A stretch of 64,000 bases of DNA from positions 24,657-88,656 of the forward strand of contig JAMCQL010000047.1 in NCBI GenBank assembly GCA_023381615.1. The letters run 5' to 3'. The first letter of the stretch is position 1; each line of letters opens with the position of its first letter. The translations under genes were made by a program, and so were the position numbers. Shown one piece after another: positions 8,332 to 17,726 of the stretch. This stretch comes from Bacteroidota bacterium (GTDB taxonomy: Bacteria; Bacteroidota; Ignavibacteria; Kryptoniales; JAKASW01). The notes under the pieces are model-generated. The model was not told the DNA's origin. It worked only from the letters and a program-made list of their open reading frames with translations, and did no database searches.

Positions 8332-10011
8332 ATGTTTGAAATAGATTCCAATCCGAGCTGTAGTTTCCACGACGCTGTTTTTTCGGTAGTTGATGTCGAG
8401 ACGACTGGTTTGATGCCCGCGCTGGACAAGATAATCGAATTCGCCGCTTTTAAAGTCCAACGCGGAAAAATTATTGAAGAATATGCAACCCTGATAAATC
8501 CCGGAAGGCCTATTCCGAATTTCATCAGGAATATGACCGGTATCAGCAACGAAATGGTTTATGATGCTCCATCTTTCAGAGAAATCGCGGTAAAAGTTAA
8601 AGACTTCTTGAACGGGACTGTATTCACGGCGCACAATTCGCAATTTGATTATGCATTTGTACGCAACGAATTAACTGCAGTCGGACTTGAGTTTGATATC
8701 CCTCAGCTTTGCACGCGAAAACTAAGCTCGCGAATTTTTACGCAGCTTCCGCGAAAGGCGCTTGATCAAGTCTGCCATTATCTTGGCATAAAGATCAACG
8801 GAAGGCATCGGGCTTTCGGGGATGCGCGCGCGACCGCTCATTTGCTCATCGAATTGTTAGAGTTGATCAGCGAACGGCATGAAGTTGTTTGCCTTGATGA
8901 GCTTCTGCGTTTTCAGAGCGTTCCACATCGGATTGACCCGCACAAGAATCAGAATGTTTTCAAGAAAGCAATGACGACCGCCCCCAATGCTCCCGGGATT
9001 TATCGAGTTTACAATGCAGGTGAAGAAATTATCTATGTTGGCAAAGCCAAAAACCTTAAGCTGAGAATCGCATCGTATCTCACGAAAAATCCAAAGGATG
9101 CCGACAAAGTTCGCACGATGCTTTCTGAGGCGGAAAGGTTGGAATGGGAAACAACTTCTTCTGAGCTTCATGCGCTGCTGAAAGAGCTCCAATTGATCAG
9201 GCAATACAAACCGGCGCTTAACTCGCAGCTCATCAATTCGAGACGTTTCCCGTTTATAAAGATTTCTTCTGAAAAGAAATATGACAGGCTCGATATCGTT
9301 TACGAGTTGGGGGAAGATGGGAGATACTACGGACCGTTTGAAAGCTCGTTCATTGCGGAGCAGGTGCTTTCAGCGGCAGACAAATATTTTAAACTTGTGA
9401 AATGCGACAAGGATTTTGCCGAGCCGTTTGATCCTTGTTTGTATTTCTACATCGAAAGATGCGCTGCCCCGTGCAAAGAGGACGTGAGCTATGACGAATA
9501 TAATTCAGAAGTTGAAGCTGTCGAGGAATTTTTGTCAGGGTCATTTGAGAAACTGACATCGGAGCTGCGAATTAGACTTGACGAGCTTTCGAAGAAATTA
9601 GAATTTGAAGAGGCTGCCGAGGCGAGAGACTTAATTGAGATACTCGAAAGGACATCATCTCGTCTCAAGTTATTGAACGGGCCTATCGAAAAGGCAAATT
9701 TCGTATGCGGATGGTTATCCGCCGGATCCGGCGGAAGGGGAAATCGTTATGAGCTTTACAAAGTTACCAGGGGCTTGTTGAGTGACCCTGTTGTGGTTAG
9801 CGAAGATGAGTTTGAGCCGGGACTTTCTTTTTTGATGAAAGAATCCGCGATTATCTCGAATGATTTTGTGCCTCTCAGGATACTTCTAAATCATGCGTTG
9901 AGGAACCCAAATGGTTTTTTCAGAGTGGCTTTGAACGGGAAAATGGGCGAAGATAGAGTAAGGGACAAAATAAAAACCGCTGCCGAAAATTATTCCAGCA
10001 GCGGTTCTTGA
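8332..10011 (+). CDS. DEDDh exonuclease fused to UvrC-type GIY-YIG nuclease
   Basis: The product has 559 residues and two nuclease modules. Residues about 15-175 are a DnaQ-like DEDDh 3'-5' exonuclease: DVETTG with the D-x-E pair, AHNSQFDYAF, and HRAFGDARAT for the H-x4-D motif. Residues about 215-300 are a UvrC/Cho-type GIY-YIG domain: APGIYRVYNAGEEIIYVGKA, KLRIASYL, and ELHALLKELQLIRQYKP carrying the conserved Glu. A UVR-like helical pair (LSKKLEFEEAAEARDLIEIL) follows, the element that contacts UvrB in UvrC. The UvrC C-terminal RNase H-like nuclease and HhH domains are absent. Fusions of this architecture are known in several phyla and are thought to act in DNA repair like Cho. It is coupled to the upstream ATP-grasp gene. 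Confidence 0.92.
   Translation: MFEIDSNPSCSFHDAVFSVVDVETTGLMPALDKIIEFAAFKVQRGKIIEEYATLINPGRPIPNFIRNMTGISNEMVYDAPSFREIAVKVKDFLNGTVFTAHNSQFDYAFVRNELTAVGLEFDIPQLCTRKLSSRIFTQLPRKALDQVCHYLGIKINGRHRAFGDARATAHLLIELLELISERHEVVCLDELLRFQSVPHRIDPHKNQNVFKKAMTTAPNAPGIYRVYNAGEEIIYVGKAKNLKLRIASYLTKNPKDADKVRTMLSEAERLEWETTSSELHALLKELQLIRQYKPALNSQLINSRRFPFIKISSEKKYDRLDIVYELGEDGRYYGPFESSFIAEQVLSAADKYFKLVKCDKDFAEPFDPCLYFYIERCAAPCKEDVSYDEYNSEVEAVEEFLSGSFEKLTSELRIRLDELSKKLEFEEAAEARDLIEILERTSSRLKLLNGPIEKANFVCGWLSAGSGGRGNRYELYKVTRGLLSDPVVVSEDEFEPGLSFLMKESAIISNDFVPLRILLNHALRNPNGFFRVALNGKMGEDRVRDKIKTAAENYSSSGS
9966..10006 (-). terminator. Rho-independent terminator for the minus-strand lipoprotein gene
   Basis: A perfect 9-bp inverted repeat (9975-9983 aaccgctgc with 9998-10006 gcagcggtt, 14-base loop) lies 25 bases beyond the lipoprotein stop. 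Read on the minus strand it is followed by TTTTTATTTT. It falls inside the last codons of the plus-strand exonuclease fusion gene, so the two convergent genes share this DNA. Confidence 0.8.
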
Positions 10012-10031
10012 AAAGAAACTTTTTCTGAACT

Positions 10032-10835
10032 TCAGAGCTGTTTAAGAAATTCCTTTGCGCGAGCGGCGTATTGAGACTTAGGATCTTTCTTAATCAATTT
10101 TTGCCATGTGTCTCTTGCCCTGTCTTTATCGCCCAAACGGACGTACGACATTCCAAGCATTATGTAAGCTGCCCCCTCCTTGTAACTTTTCGGATAGGTA
10201 AGAGTTCTCTCGAAAGCCCGGACAGCGTCATTGTATCTCTGCAAGGCGTAGTAACATTCGCCTAACCAATAATGAGCATTGCTGATCAAATCGGTTTTGA
10301 CCTCGCTTGCAGTTAAGTCTTCAAAGTTTGCTACCGCGTCTTTGTATTCCCGTGCCTTGAAGAGTTTTAAACCTTCATTGTACTTCTCTTGGAATTCGGA
10401 TCGAGTTGTAACCGTGCTTTGCTTAGTTGCACCGGTCATGAACTGCTTTTCCATATCGGCATTCTTTGCGCTCAGATCGCGGTTGATCTGTTTCTGAATT
10501 GTAAGTTCAGAATCGAGTGCGTTCACACGATTTTGCAGATCTTCGAGGTCCTGCCACTGCTGACTGCTTTGACCAAGTTTGGATGTAAGATCGGCAACTT
10601 TCGCAGTCAAAGCCTTCTTGTCCTGTTCAAGCTGAGCATTAGACTTGCGAAGCTGTGCATTATCGCTTTGCAGTTTTTGATTATCGGATTGCAGCGAAGC
10701 CATCGTCAAGGAATCAGCCGCAGCTTGTGAAGCTTTTGTCGCTTCTTCGCTCGAGCCGCATCCGCTTAGAAGGAGGTTCGTTGCGAACAAAATGCCGATT
10801 AGTAAGAATGATGCCCCATGCAGTAAACGTTTCAT
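10032..10835 (-). CDS. CpoB/YbgF-like TPR lipoprotein
   Basis: The product has 267 residues. The N-terminus MKRLLHGASFLLIGILFATN followed by LLLSGC is a lipoprotein signal with the lipid-modified Cys at residue 26. Residues about 45-115 form a coiled coil with heptads such as LQSDNQKLQSDNAQLRKSN. Residues about 150-267 carry TPR units (YNEGLKLFKAREYKDAVANF; AHYWLGECYYALQRYNDAVR) and end KSQYAARAKEFLKQL. This order (signal, coiled coil, three TPRs) is that of CpoB/YbgF, the Tol-Pal accessory that couples outer-membrane constriction to peptidoglycan synthesis. No tol or pal genes are adjacent, so the exact role is inferred. The upstream GAGGAGGG-like stretch in front of the ATG is a strong ribosome site. 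It ends in the shared terminator at 9966-10006. Confidence 0.88.
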   Translation of the reverse strand: MKRLLHGASFLLIGILFATNLLLSGCGSSEEATKASQAAADSLTMASLQSDNQKLQSDNAQLRKSNAQLEQDKKALTAKVADLTSKLGQSSQQWQDLEDLQNRVNALDSELTIQKQINRDLSAKNADMEKQFMTGATKQSTVTTRSEFQEKYNEGLKLFKAREYKDAVANFEDLTASEVKTDLISNAHYWLGECYYALQRYNDAVRAFERTLTYPKSYKEGAAYIMLGMSYVRLGDKDRARDTWQKLIKKDPKSQYAARAKEFLKQL

Positions 10836-11023
10836 AAATTTTCCCTCCTCGAGATTTTGGTTTGCTAATTCAAATGAAATTAGACAAGCACGTGCTAAAA
10901 GTCAAGAAAATTAGTTATTTACTGGTCAGATATCTTGGCGTCTGCTTTCTTCATGTTTGGGCAAACTCCGTGCAAAAGTTTTGCTAGTGGCATTTTTCTG
11001 CTTGATTAAATAGATTTAAAGCA

Positions 11024-14000
11024 ATGATTAAAAGGGCGAAGGAACCAAAATTGTCAAAAGACTTGGGTTTCCCAACTTATGAATTCCATATTTCCCGCAA
11101 AGCGCGCGACTCTTACAGTTTCGATGAGACTTTCTTTTCGATAACCGGCGATGTCGTCTTCTCGAATTTCCGCGCGGCGCAGATATTTGCAGCTAAGATG
11201 AATGAGAAGAAAGTGGACGCAGGCAAAAGTCCCATGCCTGCGTCGGTCAAAGATAGTCCTCGTGTTTTGCCGGGTGAGATTAATGCGATGGGACTCTTTC
11301 ATGAAGTTTTGCATTTCGTAATCGATTCTTACGTCCAAGAAATTAATCCTTCGGCATTCGCCCAGCTCGAAGAATGGCTGAAAAAAAACGTAGGCAAAGT
11401 CGACTTTGAAAAATGTTCAACTGAATTTGTTGAAGCGTTTCCGCCGACTTCTGTTTACAGTAAAGCAGAATCGGCGGAAAATTATCTCGCGCGGAACGAG
11501 AGCGGAATTTCGAACCGGCATATAGTTCTCAAGGAACTCATACTTTTATGGCTTGAGAACCGGAATCCGGCCTTCGATCCGATTTCAGAACTCATCGATG
11601 ATTCTCAGTTGAAGTTGGAAACACCTTACGAGGCGGTCATTTCCAATACAGATAAATTCTTTGAGACACAGCCAAAATACGGGACGACGAACTCTTCGCT
11701 TCTGAAAATGCTCCTCGCACCGATCGAGGCGCATCCAAATTCGATCGACAAACAATTACAGTTTATTGCCAAGCACTGGGGAAATATTCTTGCGAAGTCT
11801 CCACATCTTCTCAAACTTCTCAGCGCCATCGATTTCATAAAAGAAGAGGGGAAGTATTTCCTGATGTTGGCGCAAGCGCAGGCGGACAAAGAAAAAATTC
11901 CGAATGTGCTCCAAGCGGGATTCTTCGGATTTGGCGAAAAAGAATCCGCGCCCGTACCGCAATTCCGCGGTGCCGGTTATGAATTTGAGCCGGAGAATTT
12001 CAGTTCTGATCTAAACTGGATGCCTCGTTTAGTTTTGATTGCAAAGAATGCATTTGTGTGGCTCGACCAGCTGAGCAAGAAATACCAGCGGACAATTACT
12101 CGTTTAGATCAAATTCCCGATGAGGAACTCGGGATTCTTTCAAGGCGCGGATTCAGCGGACTCTGGCTGATAGGAATTTGGCTTCGCAGTCACGCTTCTC
12201 AAAGAATAAAACATTTGAATGGCAACATGGACGCCATTGCTTCGGCGTATTCGTTGAATTCTTACGACATTTCGCCGGAGCTTGGTGGATTTGAAGCTTA
12301 CCAGAATCTCAAAGAACGAGCATTGAAGTACGGAATCCGACTCGCGAGCGACATGGTTCCTAATCACATGGGAATTGATTCCGCGTGGGTCATGAACCAT
12401 CCGGATTGGTTTCTGAAGTCTGACTATGCGCCGTTTCCTAACTATACTTTCAATGGCCCAGACTTGAGCGGCGATGAACGAGTTGGAGTCTTCATCGAGG
12501 ACGGGTACTGGTCAAAGCGAGATGCTGCAGTAGCGTTCAAGCGTCTCGACAGGTGGACCGGAGATGTGAAATATATTTATCATGGAAATGATGGCACACA
12601 CATGCCGTGGAATGACACAGCGCAGTTAGATTTCACAAACCCAGAGGCACGGGAAGCAGTCATTCAATCGATCCTTCACGTTGCGCGAATGTTTTCGATA
12701 ATTCGTTTCGATGCCGCAATGGTTTTGAGCAAAAAGCACTATCAGCGTCTGTGGTTTCCAGAGCCTGGAACCGGCGGCGCGATTCCGTCGCGTTCAAATT
12801 TCTCAATGACGAAAGAGCAATTTGACAGTGTTATGCCGGTCGAATTTTGGCGCGAGGTTGTTGATCGAGTTCAGAAAGAAGCTCCAGACACCCTTTTGCT
12901 TGCAGAAGCTTTCTGGCTCATGGAAGGTTACTTTGTGCGGACTCTTGGGATGCATCGGGTTTACAACAGCGCTTTCATGAACATGCTGAAGCGAGAAGAG
13001 AATGCAAATTACCGGCAGGTGCTCAAGAATGTTTTAGAATATAACCCGCAGATATTGAAACGCTTTGTAAATTTCCTAAACAATCCTGATGAGGAAACCG
13101 CGATTGCTCAGTTCGGCAAAGACGACAAGTACTTTGGAGTTTGTGTAATGATGTCGACAATGCCGGGTTTGCCGATGTTTGGACACGGACAGATAGAGGG
13201 ATTCACCGAAAAGTATGGTATGGAATTCAGAAGGGCATACCGAGATGAACATGCGGACGGGAATTTAGTATCGCGGCACGAGGGAGAGATTTTTCCGCTG
13301 CTGAAGAGAAGGCATCACTTTAGTGAGATGGACAACTTCTTGTTGTATGATTTCTTCGCAGGAGATGGGACAGTGAATGAAGATGTGTTCGCTTACAGCA
13401 ACGGCATCGGGACCGAGCGCAATTTGGTCGTGTACAACAATCGCTTTTCTCATGCCGCCGGTTGGATAAGGACATCGGTTGGCTTTCGCGACCAAAACGG
13501 CAAGATGGTACAAAGGACTCTTGGCGACGGGCTCGCGCTTGCAGGAGGTAAGGACAACTACTGCATTTTCAAAGATGTGATAAGCGGCTTGGAATATATC
13601 AGATCTACGAAATCGTTGAAAAAACACGGGCTTTATGTGGAATTGGGCGCGTACAAGTACAATGTCTTCATGGATTTCAGAGTAGTCCACTCAACTACGG
13701 ACAGGCCCTATGAAGAATTATTCAAGTCTTTGGAAGGGCGGGGCGTGCCTTCTATTGAAGAGGAAATTTTGAATCTGAAACTTCGGAAAATCCGTTCCGC
13801 ATTTTATGAAGCGGTAAATGCAGGTAGTCTTCGTTACTTAATTGGCGGCTCGGCGAAAGGCAGGCTCAAGACTGATAGAGCGAAAGCCTTCAAGGAAAAA
13901 TTTCATGGATTAATTTCCGCCTCCGAAGAATATGCCCGTATCAAAGTAGATGCTGGCGACCTATTGGAGGCCAAGCTAAAGGAGTATGAGATATTGCTGT

Positions 14001-14602
14001 CATTACCTGATCTTTCGAAGGAGCAGAAAGCGCGTGAATATGTTTTGAAGATACTTGGGGTTGAGAATGACATGTCGTTGCCGGGCTGGAGAATCTTATT
14101 CGTCTGGATTTTCCTTGATGGTGTTGGAAGGCTTCTGCAAAAAACAACCGGTGAGCCACCCAGCTTGATCGACGATTGGCGTCTCGCGGATCAGATAAAA
14201 ATCGGCTTCAACGAACTTGGGGTGAATGTTGAACTTGCAAGCTATGAGACGAGAGTCTTGAAGGAGATGATAGATCTCAAATCAACCGTCGAAGAAAACC
14301 AAAGTTTCGAAGATGTGTTTCACCTATTACTTCGTAAAAATTCTGCCCAGGAACTCGTTGGAATTAATGAGTACAACGGAGTCAGGTATTTCAACAAAGA
14401 GCGGTTTGAAGATCTTATGGGTTATGTGGCATTGGTTTGGGCTGTCAAAGTCATCGCACGCCAGCGCGGAAAATCTTCGCGAGAAGATGAATCGGAACTT
14501 TTGAACGGAGTTGTGAATTCGGCGATTAAGTTGAAAAGACATGCGGGAAAGTCCGAATATCAATTTGATGAATTTCTAAGTGCAAGAGAGTCCCAAACTT
14601 AA
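11024..14602 (+). CDS. Large GH13 (alpha-amylase superfamily) protein
   Basis: The product has 1192 residues. The catalytic (beta/alpha)8 region lies at about 370-760. Region I is DMVPNH (Asp443-His448), region II is IIRFDAAM with the nucleophile Asp563, and region III is LLLAEAF with the acid/base Glu628. Region IV reads LNNPDEE, with the third Asp at 689 but Pro where most amylases have His. A non-His residue there is known in GlgE-type maltosyltransferases. About 330 residues precede the barrel and about 400 follow it, with no domain I recognise. No signal peptide is seen, so it is probably cytoplasmic and acts on alpha-glucan or a malto-oligosaccharide. There is no Shine-Dalgarno in front of ATG 11024. 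No glycogen genes are nearby. Confidence 0.85.
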   Translation: MIKRAKEPKLSKDLGFPTYEFHISRKARDSYSFDETFFSITGDVVFSNFRAAQIFAAKMNEKKVDAGKSPMPASVKDSPRVLPGEINAMGLFHEVLHFVIDSYVQEINPSAFAQLEEWLKKNVGKVDFEKCSTEFVEAFPPTSVYSKAESAENYLARNESGISNRHIVLKELILLWLENRNPAFDPISELIDDSQLKLETPYEAVISNTDKFFETQPKYGTTNSSLLKMLLAPIEAHPNSIDKQLQFIAKHWGNILAKSPHLLKLLSAIDFIKEEGKYFLMLAQAQADKEKIPNVLQAGFFGFGEKESAPVPQFRGAGYEFEPENFSSDLNWMPRLVLIAKNAFVWLDQLSKKYQRTITRLDQIPDEELGILSRRGFSGLWLIGIWLRSHASQRIKHLNGNMDAIASAYSLNSYDISPELGGFEAYQNLKERALKYGIRLASDMVPNHMGIDSAWVMNHPDWFLKSDYAPFPNYTFNGPDLSGDERVGVFIEDGYWSKRDAAVAFKRLDRWTGDVKYIYHGNDGTHMPWNDTAQLDFTNPEAREAVIQSILHVARMFSIIRFDAAMVLSKKHYQRLWFPEPGTGGAIPSRSNFSMTKEQFDSVMPVEFWREVVDRVQKEAPDTLLLAEAFWLMEGYFVRTLGMHRVYNSAFMNMLKREENANYRQVLKNVLEYNPQILKRFVNFLNNPDEETAIAQFGKDDKYFGVCVMMSTMPGLPMFGHGQIEGFTEKYGMEFRRAYRDEHADGNLVSRHEGEIFPLLKRRHHFSEMDNFLLYDFFAGDGTVNEDVFAYSNGIGTERNLVVYNNRFSHAAGWIRTSVGFRDQNGKMVQRTLGDGLALAGGKDNYCIFKDVISGLEYIRSTKSLKKHGLYVELGAYKYNVFMDFRVVHSTTDRPYEELFKSLEGRGVPSIEEEILNLKLRKIRSAFYEAVNAGSLRYLIGGSAKGRLKTDRAKAFKEKFHGLISASEEYARIKVDAGDLLEAKLKEYEILLSLPDLSKEQKAREYVLKILGVENDMSLPGWRILFVWIFLDGVGRLLQKTTGEPPSLIDDWRLADQIKIGFNELGVNVELASYETRVLKEMIDLKSTVEENQSFEDVFHLLLRKNSAQELVGINEYNGVRYFNKERFEDLMGYVALVWAVKVIARQRGKSSREDESELLNGVVNSAIKLKRHAGKSEYQFDEFLSARESQT

Positions 14603-14760
14603 CTCAAGAGATGCTTCTTCGTTGTGGCTAAGCGCTTAAATCTTCTTGTTTTTTCTCTCCATAAGTGAAAACTTATTGCCAGTCAAAGTTTGGATTGTCC
14701 TCTTTGGCTGAGTTGCCTTGTGCACTTGTCCATTACTTTTTCAAAAAGGAGCAAAACTAA

Positions 14761-16542
14761 ATGCAGCTTACTTATGTCGACTGGATTGTAATAGCACTTT
14801 ATTTCGCATTTAACTTGGCAGTAGGTTTGTATTACCGAAAACGTGCGACGCAGAGTGTCAGCGACTTTTTCGTCTCGGGTAGAAATGTTTCTTGGTGGCT
14901 TGCGGGCACTTCCATGGTTGCCACGACTTTTGCCGCCGACACACCTCTTGCAGTTACAGGTCTCGTTGCGCGAAACGGTATCGCGGGTAATTGGATTTGG
15001 TGGAGCATGGCATTCAGCGGAATGCTGACAGTCTTCTTTTATGCTCGACTGTGGAGAAGAGCAGGAGTATTAACCGACGTTGAATTTGCCGAGATAAGAT
15101 ACAGCGGAAAGCCCGCGAGTTTTCTCCGGGGCTTCAGAGCGCTTTACCTGGGCATCCCGGTCAATCTCATAATAATGGGCTGGGTCAATCTTGCCATCGT
15201 GAAAATAATGATGTTGACTCTCGGAGTTTCGAAAGTTGAAGCGCTTGCATTTGCAATATTTATCATGTTTATAACGGCTTCCATTTCGACTCTCTCCGGA
15301 TTATGGGGCGTTCTGGTTACCGATCTTTTTCAATTTGTCTTGAAAATGGGAATGGTGATTCTCCTCGCGGTCTTCGCAGTCCAGGCGACAGGCGGAATGG
15401 GAAGTCTAATCTCCGGGCTTCATCAAGTTGACCAGACAAGAGGGGTGGCTGGATCTGTTCTATCCTTCGTTCCGGACTTCAGCTCCGCTTGGATGCCGAT
15501 GATAACTTTCTTTGTCTACATCGCGGTCAACTGGTGGGCATCGTGGTACCCGGGCGCCGAACCGGGCGGCGGCGGCTACATCGCGCAGAGGATTTTTTCG
15601 GCGAAGGACGAGAAGAATTCTGTTCTTGCAACGCTCTGGTTTAACATTGCGCATTATGCTCTTCGTCCGTGGCCGTGGATAATCGTTGCGCTTGTTGCCG
15701 TCGTCCGGCTTCAGCATAATCCTGCTTTTATTCATGATCCGGAATCGGGCTACATAATGATCTTGGTAAGTGATTTACCTGCGTCTCTCCGAGGTTTGAT
15801 GCTCGCAGCATTTGCCGCGGCATACATGTCCACGATCGGCACTCAACTAAATTGGGGCGCGAGCTACATCGTCAACGATTTCTACAGGCGGTTTTGGATA
15901 AAGACTAAAAGCGAAAAGCACTATGTCAATGCTTCACAAGTAGCGACAATAATTTTGATGGTTTTATCTGCCATCGTCACATTTTACATGAATTCTATCG
16001 CGAACGCGTGGAAGTTTTTGATCGCATTAGGAGCGGGAACGGGACTCGTCTACATTTTGCGCTGGTTCTGGTGGCGGATAAACGCATGGAGCGAGGTCTC
16101 TTCGATGGCGGCAGCACTCATCACTTCGCTTGTGCTTCAGTATTATTTCAATTTGAGCGACACAGAACCGAGGGATTTTGCTTATCTCGTACTGCTCACT
16201 GTTCTGGTTACTACAGCAGTTTGGCTTATCGTGACTTTCATTACTGCTCCCGAAAAGAAAGAAATTTTAGTTTCATTTTACAGACGCGTTCACCCAAGTG
16301 CAAAACTCTGGGGGCCGATCGCAAGGGAAGTTCCGGATGTACAGCCCGACAAAGATGGAATATTCAACTTAGTAGATTGGTTGAGCGGAGTTGCAATGAT
16401 TTATTCGCTTCTTTTTGGGACTGGAAATATCATTTTTGGCAGGACGCTTGTCGGACTGATAATGGTATTTGTTGGATTAGTCTTCGGTTCGATTATTTAT
16501 ATCGACTTGAACAAGCGCGGCTGGGCAACACTTGGTAAGTAA
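14761..16542 (+). CDS. Sodium:solute symporter family protein
   Basis: The product has 593 residues and about 13-14 membrane helices. It begins MQLTYVDWIVIALYFAFNLA and has the SSS hallmarks: FFVSGRNVSWWLAGTSMVAT in helix 1-2, FAADTPLAVTG, and AAFAAAYMSTIGTQLNWGAS with the conserved Ser/Thr of the second Na+ site. AAAGGAG lies just before the ATG, a strong ribosome site. The substrate cannot be read from the sequence. It is followed at 38 bases by the corrinoid methyltransferase trio, which suggests import of a methylated compound that feeds that module. This link is inference. The C-terminal part (about 500-593) adds two extra helices. Confidence 0.9.
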   Translation: MQLTYVDWIVIALYFAFNLAVGLYYRKRATQSVSDFFVSGRNVSWWLAGTSMVATTFAADTPLAVTGLVARNGIAGNWIWWSMAFSGMLTVFFYARLWRRAGVLTDVEFAEIRYSGKPASFLRGFRALYLGIPVNLIIMGWVNLAIVKIMMLTLGVSKVEALAFAIFIMFITASISTLSGLWGVLVTDLFQFVLKMGMVILLAVFAVQATGGMGSLISGLHQVDQTRGVAGSVLSFVPDFSSAWMPMITFFVYIAVNWWASWYPGAEPGGGGYIAQRIFSAKDEKNSVLATLWFNIAHYALRPWPWIIVALVAVVRLQHNPAFIHDPESGYIMILVSDLPASLRGLMLAAFAAAYMSTIGTQLNWGASYIVNDFYRRFWIKTKSEKHYVNASQVATIILMVLSAIVTFYMNSIANAWKFLIALGAGTGLVYILRWFWWRINAWSEVSSMAAALITSLVLQYYFNLSDTEPRDFAYLVLLTVLVTTAVWLIVTFITAPEKKEILVSFYRRVHPSAKLWGPIAREVPDVQPDKDGIFNLVDWLSGVAMIYSLLFGTGNIIFGRTLVGLIMVFVGLVFGSIIYIDLNKRGWATLGK

Positions 16543-16580
16543 TTCGTGTTATTGATTTTATGATTCCAAACACAAGGTAA

Positions 16581-17726
16581 ATGACGCCCAAAGAACGCGT
16601 AAAGATTGCAATGGATCTCGGAGTGCCCGATCGAATTCCTCTGATGTGTCAATTGAGCGTCGGGCACATGCTTCAACAGATCGAAGTTTCATCACTCGAT
16701 TTCTGGTTCGACAAAGAGGTCTTTTCTGCTGGACTCATAAAACTCAGACAGATTTATGACTTTGACGGAATACTTGTAAGTCTGCATGGACATGATCCTA
16801 ATTGGAAAAAGAGAATCAAGGCAAGGCAGTCGACGCAGGAAGGTGAAGAGATAATCCGGGAAAATGGCGATCGAATTTTATTCACTCGTGATGACCTCCC
16901 GCAAGTTGTACCGGCAAAAGAGAAACCGAAGCCCAATATTTTCGACATTTCCCTGGGATCCTTCGGACAAGAGAAGGATCTGCCGGAAGAGCTTGATTAC
17001 ATTCCGGTCTCTCAAGGACTTCATTTCGAAATATGCAGGGAGCACAAATTCGATGTCATTAACTCCATCATTGAAAAAGCAGGCGAACAATTCTCCATTC
17101 ACGGTGAAGTGACTTCGCCATTTGACTACTTCCTCGATTTACTTGGACATCAGGATGCATTGATGGCACTTATCGATGAACCGGAGAAGTCGAAGCTTAT
17201 TCTTGACCACTTCGCTGAGCTTGTATCCAAACTGACAAGCGAAATGTGCGATACCGGTGTAGATGCTATCAAGCTGTCCTCTCCGTTCGCAGGCGCTGGT
17301 TTTATTTCTCCTAAATTTTACTCCGAGTTTGTTCTCCCTTTTGAGTCAAAAGTGGTTCGTGCTGCACGAGAAAAAGGAGTCCATATTTACATTCATACCT
17401 GCGGTGCCATCGGAGATCGGTTAGAGCTCCTGTTTGATTCCGGAGCAAGTGGAATCGAGTGTCTTGATCCTCCACCCCTTGGCAATGTCGAACTCAAAGA
17501 AGCAAAAGCGGTGGCGCGAAATAAAGGATTCATAAAAGGAAATGTTGATTCCGTTAACACGTTGCTTTTGGGAACCGATCAGGAGATAACGGAGGACACT
17601 CATCGCCGCCTCGAAATAGGGAAAGATGGGGGAGGTTTTATACTTAGTACAGCGTGTTCCATTGCACCCCGGGTCAAGCGTGCAAAAATATTGCTCCTAA
17701 GAGAGGCAGTAGAAAGATGGGGATAA
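16581..17726 (+). CDS. UroD-family corrinoid methyltransferase (MtaA/MtvA-like)
   Basis: The product has 381 residues and belongs to the uroporphyrinogen decarboxylase fold family. It carries a zinc-type motif IHTCGAIGD (His-x-Cys) and a later Cys in LSTACSIAP, the His-x-Cys...Cys set used by MtaA/MtbA-like methyltransferases to bind zinc and activate a thiol or methyl acceptor. True heme-pathway UroD lacks this set. It opens with MTPKERVKIAMDLGVPDRIP, typical of the methyltransferase branch. The next gene is a corrinoid protein whose start lies within the last 10 bases of this gene. It probably moves a methyl group between a small methylated donor and the corrinoid protein. Donor unknown. 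Confidence 0.85.
   Translation: MTPKERVKIAMDLGVPDRIPLMCQLSVGHMLQQIEVSSLDFWFDKEVFSAGLIKLRQIYDFDGILVSLHGHDPNWKKRIKARQSTQEGEEIIRENGDRILFTRDDLPQVVPAKEKPKPNIFDISLGSFGQEKDLPEELDYIPVSQGLHFEICREHKFDVINSIIEKAGEQFSIHGEVTSPFDYFLDLLGHQDALMALIDEPEKSKLILDHFAELVSKLTSEMCDTGVDAIKLSSPFAGAGFISPKFYSEFVLPFESKVVRAAREKGVHIYIHTCGAIGDRLELLFDSGASGIECLDPPPLGNVELKEAKAVARNKGFIKGNVDSVNTLLLGTDQEITEDTHRRLEIGKDGGGFILSTACSIAPRVKRAKILLLREAVERWG

Noticed and set aside
7768..8643. 291-residue minus-strand ORF
   Set aside because: It is antisense to the ATP-grasp gene and the exonuclease fusion gene, both with clear family motifs, and has no recognisable motif itself.
14603..14760. Cobalamin riboswitch before the symporter-methyltransferase genes
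   Set aside because: I looked for a B12-box-like conserved core and found none in the 158-base leader.
16581..17726. Heme-pathway uroporphyrinogen decarboxylase (hemE)
   Set aside because: The His-x-Cys...Cys zinc set and the adjacent corrinoid protein place it in the methyltransferase branch.
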